A stretch of DNA of 64,000 nucleotides from Paenibacillus sp. cl123 (lineage in GTDB: Bacteria > Bacillota > Bacilli > Paenibacillales > NBRC-103111), in the NCBI RefSeq assembly GCF_900101595.1, contig NZ_FMYY01000001.1, positions 752,585 through 816,584 on the forward strand, written 5' to 3'. Of this stretch, positions 8,769-16,044 are shown piece after piece (position 1 is the stretch's first letter; every line of letters starts with the position of its first letter). The position numbers and the translations under genes are program-made. The notes beneath the pieces were generated by a model. The model worked only from the letters and a program-made list of their open reading frames with translations, did no database searches and was not told where the DNA came from.

Positions 8769-8826
8769 TTGAGATGATTTTGTTGAGATGATTGGGCCTA
8801 GGATGACTCGGCCTAAGATGATTCAA
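8769..8826. repeat. Degenerate tandem repeat, period 14-15, four units
   Basis: Four units share a (A/G)GATGA(T/C)T core at 14-15 base spacing: two TTGAGATGATT units, then CCTAGGATGACTCGG and CCTAAGATGATTCAA. The last unit runs into the 3' end of the TetR gene. Confidence 0.55.
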
Positions 8827-9425
8827 GGCTGCTTGAGGAAAAATCGCATCACATGATGAGGCGAATGTTCGGATCTGAACTGCAGTCCTCTCGATTCCGC
8901 AATCAGGGACGCCTGAGCCAAGGTCAGCAAGTAGAAGGCCAGCTCCCGGGGATCGCCCTCTCGCAGCATGCCGTCGGCCTGGGCTTCGCTGAATAAAGCG
9001 GCGACCCGATCCAGACTTTCAAGCGATTTGACTTGGACGGACTGCTGCAGCTCCTCTGAGACGGAATCCGACATCATCAGCTGCTCCATAAACAAATGAT
9101 GGAATTTGGCCTCCTCCCATCTCCAGGCGTACAGCCTGTCCAATACGCGGAGCAGCTTGTCGTAGGCGGACAACGGCTCGGCAAGCGCCTCGTCAAGCAG
9201 CCATTGGAAGCTGTTCAGATTCGTCTCGAGCAGCGAAAGATAGATTTCTTCCTTGGAGCGAAAATAATTATACACTAGCCCGTGACTGATTCCGGCTTTG
9301 GCGGCGATATCGGAGATTTTGGTCGCAGCCACTCCTTTTTTGACGAACAGCTCGACAGCTGCGGCCAATATCTGCTGACAGCGTTCTTTGCGCAGCTCCT
9401 GATCCTTTTCTACGTTGCGTGCCAC
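8823..9425 (-). CDS. TetR-family repressor of the adjacent efflux gene
   Basis: 200 residues from a GTG at 9425, chosen because GGAGGGG lies 9 bases upstream; the longer open frame would run across the divergent promoter. The N-terminal helix-turn-helix is clear: QQILAAAVELFVKKGVAATKISDIAAKAGISHGLVYNYF. The C-terminal ligand and dimer domain is all helical. It is divergent from an MFS drug transporter, and the 175-bp gap holds a near-perfect 33-bp palindrome over the transporter promoter. This is the classic layout of a drug-sensing repressor controlling an efflux pump. The ligand is unknown. Confidence 0.92.
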   Translation of the reverse strand: MARNVEKDQELRKERCQQILAAAVELFVKKGVAATKISDIAAKAGISHGLVYNYFRSKEEIYLSLLETNLNSFQWLLDEALAEPLSAYDKLLRVLDRLYAWRWEEAKFHHLFMEQLMMSDSVSEELQQSVQVKSLESLDRVAALFSEAQADGMLREGDPRELAFYLLTLAQASLIAESRGLQFRSEHSPHHVMRFFLKQP

Positions 9426-9514
9426 ATCTCCGTCTCCCCTCCGAGGCGCTGATTTCTTAGTACACATGATAGAAGTGCTCATCCGAACTGTCAAGGCGCG
9501 CTGGTTTGGCTTGA

Positions 9515-9547
9515 GATTACAGATTGACTTAAAGTCAATTTGTAATC
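9515..9547. promoter_or_regulatory. Operator palindrome (15 of 16 pairs) in tetR/MFS gap
   Basis: A 33-base inverted repeat is centred on 9531. Its arms start GATTACA and end TGTAATC, and the inner half is TTGACTT/AAGTCAA. Only one pair (9522/9540) is not Watson-Crick. It covers the -35 box of the transporter promoter, so a bound TetR dimer, or two dimers, would block RNA polymerase. Confidence 0.8.
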
Positions 9548-9553
9548 TATACT
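9524..9553 (+). promoter_or_regulatory. Promoter of the MFS transporter gene
   Basis: TTGACT at 9524-9529 and TATACT at 9548-9553 are separated by 18 bases, 47 bases before the ATG. The -35 box is embedded in the operator palindrome. Confidence 0.75.
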
Positions 9554-9599
9554 TTTGAATGGATAGGACTATATAAGAGAAAGAAAAGGAGAAACCGTA

Positions 9600-10802
9600 A
9601 TGTCTGCACCAGCTATACAACGAGGTCCGCTGACCGTGCTGATGATCAATATGTTCATCGCTATGCTCGGCATCGGTCTTATTATTCCTGTGCTTCCGGA
9701 ATTTCTGAAGCATTTCAATGCCGGGGGAGCGACTGCCGGCTACTTGGTCTCGGCGTTTGGCCTGACTCAGTTTATTTTCTCTCCGATCGCCGGAGAGTGG
9801 TCCGATAAATTCGGACGCAAGAAGCTTATAGTCGCGGGCTTGCTTCTGTTCTCGCTGTCGAATCTGCTGTTTGCGATCGCGGAAAGCGTCTGGATGCTCT
9901 ACTTATCGAGATTCATAGGCGGCATCGGGGCGGCGGCGATGATCCCTTCGATGATGGCCTATGTAGCCGATGTGACAAATGATGAGAACCGCGGCAAGGG
10001 AATGGGGCTGCTGGGCGCCGCGATGTCCCTTGGCTTCGTCATCGGACCCGGCATCGGAGGGTTTTTGGCCGAACTGGGGATTCGCGCGCCTTTCTACGTA
10101 TCTTCGGGAGTCGGCGTCGCAGCGATGCTGATCTCATTGCTGATGCTGCCGGAGACGCTGTCTGAGGAGCTTAGGCACCAAGCCCGCTCCAGAGAGGCGA
10201 AGCGGGAAAATATTTTCCGGCAGTTCGCTCAGTCGTTCCGTGCCCCTTATCTGGTGCTGCTCGTGCTGATCTTTACTTTGACCTTTGGACTGGCGAATTT
10301 CGAAGCCATCTTCCCGTTGTTTGTGGATCAGAAATACGGGTTCGATGCGCTTGATATTTCCATTCTGATTACGGTCGGAGCCCTGATCGGCGCCGTGATT
10401 CAGGCGGTGCTGATCGGCAAGCTGCTGAACCGCTTCGGCGAAAAGCTGCTGATCAATCTGACGTTCCTGTTATCGGCGGCCTGTCTCGTGCTGATGCTGC
10501 TGTCGGGCAACTTTTGGTATGTGCTGGGGGTTACGATGCTGTTCTTTACGTTTACGTCCATTCTCCGGCCGGCGATCAACACGCTGCTGTCCAAGATGGC
10601 CGGCGAGGAGCAGGGCTTCGTGGCCGGGATGAACAACGCGTATATGAGCCTGGGCAATATATTCGGTCCGGCGGTCGCGGGAATTTTGTTCGATGTGCAT
10701 ATTCATATTCCTTACCTGCTCGGCGCAGCCGTACTGGTCGCCAGCTTCGCGATCTCTTTCAAATGGGGACGCAAGGACTTGCGCAGCACAGTTGGCGGCT
10801 AG
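9600..10802 (+). CDS. MFS multidrug efflux transporter (NorA/Bmr type)
   Basis: 400 residues with about twelve hydrophobic segments. The major-facilitator motif A appears as GEWSDKFGRKKLI after the second segment, and the antiporter motif C region is LGFVIGPGIGGFLAELG in segment 5. Both are typical of the 12-helix drug:proton antiporters (DHA1, such as NorA and Bmr). AAAGGAG lies 9 bases before the ATG. It is divergent from its probable TetR repressor with a shared operator, so expression is likely induced by a toxic compound or metabolite. Substrate range cannot be read from sequence. A strong terminator follows directly, so it is monocistronic. Confidence 0.9.
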   Translation: MSAPAIQRGPLTVLMINMFIAMLGIGLIIPVLPEFLKHFNAGGATAGYLVSAFGLTQFIFSPIAGEWSDKFGRKKLIVAGLLLFSLSNLLFAIAESVWMLYLSRFIGGIGAAAMIPSMMAYVADVTNDENRGKGMGLLGAAMSLGFVIGPGIGGFLAELGIRAPFYVSSGVGVAAMLISLLMLPETLSEELRHQARSREAKRENIFRQFAQSFRAPYLVLLVLIFTLTFGLANFEAIFPLFVDQKYGFDALDISILITVGALIGAVIQAVLIGKLLNRFGEKLLINLTFLLSAACLVLMLLSGNFWYVLGVTMLFFTFTSILRPAINTLLSKMAGEEQGFVAGMNNAYMSLGNIFGPAVAGILFDVHIHIPYLLGAAVLVASFAISFKWGRKDLRSTVGG

Positions 10803-10830
10803 TCCGCGCTGAAGCTCATATTCCGAAAAG

Positions 10831-10867
10831 CCGTCCCGGACGATAGGTTCCGGGGCGGTTTTTGTTT
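10831..10867 (+). terminator. Intrinsic terminator after MFS gene
   Basis: CCGTCCCGGA at 10831-10840 pairs with TCCGGGGCGG at 10849-10858, followed by TTTTTG. Confidence 0.85.
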
Positions 10868-11033
10868 GCGAGTTTTACTTCATCATTAACCGCCATAGCG
10901 CGGTGAAAATCCTCGTCAGGCAGGTTTTGGCAGCAACTCCACCCTGGAAACCGTCAGAACTTTGGCCATGTCAAGTCGGGAAAAGGAGCTTGTGAGGAGC
11001 GTTTCCATGGCTGTTCTCGGAGCAGAGACAGTT
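10868..11033. other. Gene-free spacer before the 52-bp array
   Basis: No supported gene. Two GGAAAC/GGGAAAAG-containing stretches near 10942 and 10974 faintly resemble the core of the hairpin repeat that follows, but are out of register. Confidence 0.4.
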
Positions 11034-11209
11034 TTGTGCGAAAAACCATCCAAACGGTTAGCTCTCCATGTGGAAAGGATGAAATTTATACGTAAAACCG
11101 TATAAGCAGCCTTAAATAGACGGATGTAGTGCATGTTTTATACGTTAAATCGTATAACAAGCTAAAACGATCTCGCGGAACGATCACGGTTGTACGAAAA
11201 ATCGTACCT
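11034..11209. repeat. Degenerate hairpin repeat array, period exactly 52 bp, four units
   Basis: Units start at 11034, 11086, 11138 and 11190. Each begins with a 20-base hairpin-type core with 7-base arms and a 6-base A-rich loop. Units two and three have TTATACG ... CGTATAA arms, unit four has TTGTACG ... CGTACCT, and unit one has TTGTGCG ... CATCCAA. The 32 bases between cores differ from unit to unit. The core of unit one is nearly the same as the core of the ten-copy array at 33.0 kb. Confidence 0.7.
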
Positions 11210-11297
11210 ACTTTGCAGCACCCCGTGCTTCCGTAGAAGGCTTACCGCTGCCTGACAGAGAGACAGAGCGACAGCCCCGTGCCGCCGCTCTACCGTC

Positions 11298-11334
11298 CGC
11301 TCAATAATCTGCTAGCCGGACAAAAAAGTGCAAG
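11298..11334 (+). promoter_or_regulatory. Conserved upstream element A (pectin locus)
   Basis: These 37 bases match 15912-15948 at 27 positions without a gap. The shared core comprises CAATAA, AGCCG, CAAAA and AGTGCAA. It ends 31 bases before the TTGCCG -35 box of the YetA-like gene, almost the same distance as element B from its own promoter. It is a probable activator site; the YesS-like AraC regulator of the locus is the obvious candidate. Confidence 0.6.
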
Positions 11335-11365
11335 GGAGCTTGCGCGCCGAAGCAATATTGTCAGG

Positions 11366-11394
11366 TTGCCGGAAAGCAGCGGCCGGGGTATAGT
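11366..11394 (+). promoter_or_regulatory. Promoter of the YetA-like operon
   Basis: TTGCCG at 11366-11371 and TATAGT at 11389-11394 are separated by 17 bases. The start codon is 35 bases further on, after AGGAGG. Confidence 0.55.
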
Positions 11395-11429
11395 CTCCCT
11401 GACATAAGCATAACGAGGAGGTTAGGCGA

Positions 11430-14045
11430 ATGGTGGGAGTAACTGAATCGGTGCGGCTGAAGTGGTTGCGGGAGCGGTCCGGCGAGACGCAAGGGACGGG
11501 CGTCACCTGGGGAGTGCCTTGGGCGGAAGGAAAGCTGCAGCGGGAGGAGACCCTTGCTTTGCGGGACGGGCAAGGGAGGGAGCTGGCTGTGCAAAGCTGG
11601 CCAACCGCCTATTGGCCGGATGGCAGCGTGAAGTGGACGGCGCATGCCGCCGCATGGGAAGCCGGGGCAGCAGGCAGCAGGTTTGAGCTTGCGCCCGGAC
11701 GGCCGTTCCGGCCCGAGAAGCCCGTCACGCTGAAGGAATCTGAAGCCTGGATCGAGGTGGATAACGGCGCGATCAAGTGCCGGTTCGCCAAGACCGGAAC
11801 TGATCTGATCAGCCGGATCACCCACTCGGCTTCCGGGGAGGTCGTTTGCTCCGGCGCCCGGTTGACGGCTATCCGGGAGGAGCGGAGCATGGAAGCCGGG
11901 ACTGAGACAGCCGTTTGCCGCCGCGAGCCGCTTGAGAGCGTCATCACGCAAGCGGCGGTGGAGCAGATGGGCGAGGTGCGGACGGCGGTCAAAGTCGACG
12001 GGAAGCATCGGCCGGTCGCGGGCGGAGCGTCCTGGCTGCCTTTCACGCTGCGTTTCTATCTATATACCGGTCAACCGTCCATCAAGGCGGTGTATACGTT
12101 CCATTACGACGGCGACCCGGAGCGCGACTATGTCAAAGGGCTCGGTTTGCGCTTCGACGTGCCGCTGGACGGGGAGCTGTACAATCGGCATGTGCGTCTG
12201 GCCGGCGATACGGGCTTTTTTGCGGAGTCGCCGAAAGGTCTGGAAACCTTCCGGACGGCGGGCCGGTATGCCGAGCTGCATAAACGGCAGCTGGCGGGGG
12301 AGACGATCGGCTTTGACCCGGAGGAAGATGCGTCGTTTATGAGTCTGGTGGATGATCTGGCGGTATGGGACAGCTTCAAGCTGACTCAGCTGTCTCCCGA
12401 TTCCTATGCGATCCGCAAGCGGACAAAAGCGGGCTGCAGCTGGATTCACGCCGCATATGGAGCTAGAGCGGGCGGGCTGCTTTATGCCGGCGGGGCGAAG
12501 GGCGGTCTCGCGGTCGGGATGCGCAGCTTCTGGCAGCAATGCCCGGCTTCGCTCGAAGTGACCGGCATGGCGGGCGACACGGCAGCGATGACGGCTTGGT
12601 TCTGGTCTCCCGACGCGGAGGCGATGGATCTGCGGCATTATGATACCGAGACACATGTGTTATCCGCCTACGAAGGCTTTGACGAGCTGCGCAGCAGTCC
12701 CTACGGCGTCGGACATACGAGCGAGCTGACGGTCTGGTGTCTGCGCGAGACTCCTTCGCATACGCTGCTTGCGGAGATGACGGAAGCGAAGCAAGAGCCG
12801 CCTCTGCTTGTCTGTGAGCCGGAATATTATCACAGCTCCGGCGCCGCCGGGTTATGGAGCTTGCCTGACCGTTCGACGGAGACGAAAGTCTGGCTGGAGG
12901 AAGGGCTGGAGCAGGTGTTTTGCTTTTACCGGGATGAGGTGGAGCAGCGGCGCTGGTACGGCTTCTGGGACTTCGGCGATGTGATGCACAGCTATGATCC
13001 GGTGCGCCACACCTGGCGTTATGACATCGGAGGCTGCGCCTGGCAAAACACGGAGCTTGCACCGAATCTGTGGCTCTGGTATACCTTCCTGCGCACCGGC
13101 AGCGCGGATGCGTTCCGGATGGCGGAGGCGATGACCCGTCATACGAGCGAGGTGGACGTGTATCGCTTCGGCGAATACGCGGGACTCGGCTCGCGGCATA
13201 ATGTCGTGCATTGGGGCTGCGGCTGCAAGGAAGCGCGGATCGGCATGGCAGGGCTGCATACGATGTTTTATTATTTGACGGCGGATGAGCGTGTCGGCGA
13301 AATGATGGATGAGTTCAAGGATGCGGACTATGCGACGGCCCGGCTGGACCCGATGCGTTCCTATTATCCGAAGGATGAATTTCCTACGCATGCGCGAAGC
13401 GGACCGGACTGGACGGCATTCGCATCGAACTGGCTGACCCGCTGGGAACGTCATGAGGATACCTTCTACCGCGACAAGCTGCTGACGGGTATCGACAGCT
13501 TGAAGCGTCTGAAGCATGGCCTGCTGACCGGGCCGGTATTCGGCTACGATCCGCACACGGGCGAGCTTCAGTGGATGGGACATGAGAACTGGGGCCATCA
13601 TCTGATGATTTGCATGGGCGGCACGCAGGTATGGCTGGAGCTGGCCCGCCTTTTGAAGGACCCGCAGTGGGAGGACATGGTGGCCGAATACGGAGAGTTT
13701 TACACGCTGCCGCCCGAGGAAAAGCAGCGCCGAACGGACGGCGACATCCCCGGAAAAGACTGGAATATACCGATGCTGGCTGCGCCGCTGATGGCGTATT
13801 CGTCCGTCAAGCGCGGCAATCCGGCCTTGGCCGGGGAGGCATGGAGACTTCTGCTGCAAGAGCGGACACATTGGCAGATTCGCATACCGCTGCAGACGGA
13901 GGCGGTTCCCGCGCTGGAAACGATCCGGCCGATCCGTGAAATTCCGTGGATGAGCACGAATACGGCATCGCAATGGTGCCTGAATGTCATCATGTGCCTG
14001 GAGCTGATCCCGGATGCACTGCCGACGACGGAAATACCCGAGTGA
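11430..14045 (+). CDS. YetA-like protein, probable exo-rhamnogalacturonan lyase family
   Basis: 871 residues, with a strong AGGAGG 9 bases before the ATG and no signal peptide, so it is cytoplasmic. The N-terminal GVTWGVPWAEGKL and the following DGSVKWTAH match the barrel domain found in the Penicillium exo-rhamnogalacturonan lyase (PL26) family and in B. subtilis YetA, which has similar length (about 857 residues) and lies in the yes/yet/lpl pectin region. The C-terminal half, rich in Trp, Tyr and His (HWGCGCKEARIGMAGLH, GHENWGHHLMICMGG), resembles the (alpha/alpha) toroid of such lyases. The expected role is end-on cleavage of imported rhamnogalacturonan oligosaccharides. It is the first gene of an operon with DUF1961 and a polysaccharide deacetylase. 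The family is fairly sure; the exact reaction is inferred. Confidence 0.75.
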   Translation: MVGVTESVRLKWLRERSGETQGTGVTWGVPWAEGKLQREETLALRDGQGRELAVQSWPTAYWPDGSVKWTAHAAAWEAGAAGSRFELAPGRPFRPEKPVTLKESEAWIEVDNGAIKCRFAKTGTDLISRITHSASGEVVCSGARLTAIREERSMEAGTETAVCRREPLESVITQAAVEQMGEVRTAVKVDGKHRPVAGGASWLPFTLRFYLYTGQPSIKAVYTFHYDGDPERDYVKGLGLRFDVPLDGELYNRHVRLAGDTGFFAESPKGLETFRTAGRYAELHKRQLAGETIGFDPEEDASFMSLVDDLAVWDSFKLTQLSPDSYAIRKRTKAGCSWIHAAYGARAGGLLYAGGAKGGLAVGMRSFWQQCPASLEVTGMAGDTAAMTAWFWSPDAEAMDLRHYDTETHVLSAYEGFDELRSSPYGVGHTSELTVWCLRETPSHTLLAEMTEAKQEPPLLVCEPEYYHSSGAAGLWSLPDRSTETKVWLEEGLEQVFCFYRDEVEQRRWYGFWDFGDVMHSYDPVRHTWRYDIGGCAWQNTELAPNLWLWYTFLRTGSADAFRMAEAMTRHTSEVDVYRFGEYAGLGSRHNVVHWGCGCKEARIGMAGLHTMFYYLTADERVGEMMDEFKDADYATARLDPMRSYYPKDEFPTHARSGPDWTAFASNWLTRWERHEDTFYRDKLLTGIDSLKRLKHGLLTGPVFGYDPHTGELQWMGHENWGHHLMICMGGTQVWLELARLLKDPQWEDMVAEYGEFYTLPPEEKQRRTDGDIPGKDWNIPMLAAPLMAYSSVKRGNPALAGEAWRLLLQERTHWQIRIPLQTEAVPALETIRPIREIPWMSTNTASQWCLNVIMCLELIPDALPTTEIPE

Positions 14046-14100
14046 CGCCTTCCGGAGGCGGCATGCATCCGGAGCGAACAAGGAAGGAGAGGAATACCGA

Positions 14101-14799
14101 GTGGTCAATGATATCGAATATCCGGAGCAGGAGGAGAACCTCAAGCTTCTGTACCATAACCCGCTCGCATCGGCGGAGGATACGGCCGGCTTTCGGCAGG
14201 AGGGGGAGGCGGCTGTTTCATTTCCGCTGGGCAGAATGCGGCTGGAGAGCAAGCTGAGCCCCGAGCAGGGGCAGCGTTCGAACTTCGTCTATTGGTGCCC
14301 CGAAACGTTTCCCGCAGATGTGCTCGTGGAATGGGAGTTTTGGCCGATCCGGGAGCCGGGCCTGGCAATTTTGTTTTTTGCCGCCCGCGGCCGGGAAGGA
14401 CAGGATGTGCTCGACGGCGCGCTGGCGAAGCGGACGGGCGAATATGAGCTGTACCATCACGGCGATATCGATGCGTTCCATGTGTCTTACTTTCGTCGGA
14501 TGTGGCCCAGCGAGCGGAGCTTTCATACGTGCAACCTGCGCAAAAGCTACGGCTTTCACCTGGTGGCGCAAGGCGCTGACCCGATCCCGGGAATTGCGGA
14601 TGCAGCCGGACCGTACCGGTTAAGCCTGCGCAAGCAGGGCGGGAACGTACGCTTCTGCGTAAACCGGCTTCCGATCTTCGATTGGACGGATGACGGCCTC
14701 TCCTATGGACCGCTGCTCGGAGGAGGAGCGATCGGCTTTCGCCAGATGGCCCCGCTGATCGCCGAATATGCGAATTTGAAGGTATATGCGCTTCGATGA
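14101..14799 (+). CDS. DUF1961 protein (YesU-like)
   Basis: 232 residues from a GTG at 14101, chosen because GGAGAGG ends 8 bases upstream; the longer frame overlaps the previous gene without a ribosome site. The conserved block YHHGDIDAFHVSYFRR and the later GADPIP are characteristic of DUF1961, a concanavalin-like beta-sandwich family. B. subtilis YesU (about 220 residues) in the rhamnogalacturonan cluster is a member. There is no signal peptide. It lies 55 bases after the YetA-like gene and overlaps or closely precedes the deacetylase, so it is co-transcribed. No enzymatic activity is established for the family; binding or cleaving a pectin oligosaccharide is inferred from context. Confidence 0.8.
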   Translation: MVNDIEYPEQEENLKLLYHNPLASAEDTAGFRQEGEAAVSFPLGRMRLESKLSPEQGQRSNFVYWCPETFPADVLVEWEFWPIREPGLAILFFAARGREGQDVLDGALAKRTGEYELYHHGDIDAFHVSYFRRMWPSERSFHTCNLRKSYGFHLVAQGADPIPGIADAAGPYRLSLRKQGGNVRFCVNRLPIFDWTDDGLSYGPLLGGGAIGFRQMAPLIAEYANLKVYALR

Positions 14800-14854
14800 A
14801 GAATTTACAATAAAGTCAAGGCAAATAAAGTTTGGAAATGGAGGCAGGCCAGGC

Positions 14855-15655
14855 ATGCGCAAAGTATTATTATGTTATCCGGGGGGCAAGCACAAGGCGC
14901 TGACGCTCAGCTACGACGACGGGAGGACGGCGGACCGGAGGCTTGTAAGCATTTTGAACCGCAGCGGTATCAAGGGCACCTTTCATCTCAATTCGGGTTT
15001 GTTCGGAGCGGGGGACAGGCTAACGGAAGAGGAAGCGCTTCAGCTGTACGCCGGGCATGAGGTATCCGCGCACACGCTGACGCATCCGACGATCGCCCGC
15101 TGCTCCAAGGAGCAGCTCGTGTACGAATTTACGGAGGATCGCAAAAATCTGGAGCGCATCTTCGGTTATACGGTGCGGGGCATGTCGTATCCGAACGGGT
15201 CGTTCAACCGGCAGATCAAGGAGATGCTGCCTTATCTGGGCATCGAATACGCCCGCGTCGTCGAAACGACAGGAACGTTCGCCATGCCGGACGATTGGCT
15301 GGAGTGGAAGCCGACCTGCCATCATAAGCGTGATTTGATGAAGCTGGCGGAGACGTTTATCGGCCTGCACAAGCAGCAATATTTGTACTTGATGTACGTA
15401 TGGGGACATAGCTACGAGTTCGATAACGACGATAACTGGGAGCTAATCGAGCAGTTCTGCGAATATGCAGGGGGACGCGACGACATCTGGTATGCGACGA
15501 ATATGGAGATTTACGATTATGTTCAGGCGTTCCGCCAGCTGAAATTTTCCGCCTCCCAAGAGTTCGTCTGGAATCCGGGGGCGAGCTCCGTTTGGCTGAG
15601 CGTGGATGGGCAGCCGGTCGAGGCCAAGGGCGGCGTGCAGACCAGCCTGCTGTAG
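14855..15655 (+). CDS. Polysaccharide deacetylase family protein, cytoplasmic
   Basis: 266 residues from the ATG at 14855 (GGAGG ten bases upstream); an earlier in-frame ATG overlaps the DUF1961 gene. NodB-homology features are present: LTLSYDDGRT carries the metal-binding and catalytic Asp-Asp pair (motif 1, with SYDDG in place of the usual TFDDG), and SAHTLTHPTI carries the HxxxH metal ligands (motif 2). A later RGMSYPNGSFN matches motif 3. There is no signal peptide or anchor, unusual for chitin or peptidoglycan deacetylases that work outside. As third gene of a pectin operon it probably removes acetyl groups from imported rhamnogalacturonan oligosaccharides, a job done by YesT/YesY-type esterases in B. 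subtilis. That role is inference. Confidence 0.82.
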   Translation: MRKVLLCYPGGKHKALTLSYDDGRTADRRLVSILNRSGIKGTFHLNSGLFGAGDRLTEEEALQLYAGHEVSAHTLTHPTIARCSKEQLVYEFTEDRKNLERIFGYTVRGMSYPNGSFNRQIKEMLPYLGIEYARVVETTGTFAMPDDWLEWKPTCHHKRDLMKLAETFIGLHKQQYLYLMYVWGHSYEFDNDDNWELIEQFCEYAGGRDDIWYATNMEIYDYVQAFRQLKFSASQEFVWNPGASSVWLSVDGQPVEAKGGVQTSLL

Positions 15656-15844
15656 GAGCCGAGTCGCCGTCTGCCGCCGCAAGCTGCCCATGACAAACGG
15701 CTCTGCGGGAAGGCTCCGTCTTCTCCTTGGGCGGAGCTTTATACGTCTGGGCGAGGAACGACCCAGCGGCAGCAGTTTTCTCCATGGCGGGTTGCGGCTG
15801 CCGGGCTAAAATTTCTCCGGCGGCTGGCAGTCCGCCTCTCTTAT
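15656..15844. other. Gene-free 3' region of the YetA-like operon
   Basis: No supported gene. There is an imperfect hairpin with GGCTCCGTC and GGGCGGAGC arms at about 15709-15737 followed by TTTATAC, which could be an additional termination site. Confidence 0.35.
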
Positions 15845-15888
15845 GCCTTATACCGAATCCCCGAGTCCTGCTCGGAGCGGTATAAGGC
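15845..15888. terminator. Long two-part hairpin after the YetA-like operon
   Basis: GCCTTATACCG (15845-15855) pairs perfectly with CGGTATAAGGC (15878-15888). Inside it CCGAG (15861-15865) pairs with CTCGG (15871-15875). Only TATTTG follows, so it is a strong structure but a weak classical terminator. It sits 190 bases after the operon stop and 20 bases before element B. Confidence 0.55.
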
Positions 15889-15911
15889 TATTTGTCATGC
15901 CGTCATGCAGG

Positions 15912-15948
15912 CGTGCAATAAAGTGGCAGCCGCCCAAAATAGTGCAAA
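15912..15948 (+). promoter_or_regulatory. Conserved upstream element B (pectin locus)
   Basis: Partner of element A at 11298-11334; 27 of 37 positions are identical without gaps. GTGCAA begins 39 bases before the start of the TTGCCG -35 box, against 38 bases at element A. The preserved spacing to a matching promoter argues for a shared regulator. Confidence 0.6.
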
Positions 15949-15980
15949 CTACGCCAGTCTTCCCGGGCAAAAAAGTATGA

Positions 15981-16010
15981 TTGCCGGCTTTCCGCCCCAT
16001 GTTCTATGAT
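15981..16010 (+). promoter_or_regulatory. Promoter of the FG-GAP/GH105 transcription unit
   Basis: TTGCCG at 15981-15986 and TATGAT at 16005-16010 are separated by 18 bases. The -35 and the following G match those of the YetA-like operon promoter. Confidence 0.5.
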
Positions 16011-16044
16011 GCGGTTAGTTATCTGGAAGAGGAGGCAGAGAGAA

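Noticed and set aside
9426..9713. N-terminal extension of the TetR protein
   Set aside because: It would cross the operator and promoter of the divergent MFS gene; a GTG with a strong ribosome site gives the usual 200-residue length.
10916..11134. 72-residue minus-strand open frame
   Set aside because: It crosses the 52-bp hairpin array, with no ribosome site or known motif.
11034..11209. CRISPR-like array with 20-base repeats and 32-base spacers
   Set aside because: Repeat cores are too degenerate (arms vary from unit to unit), there are only four units, and no cas genes are present.
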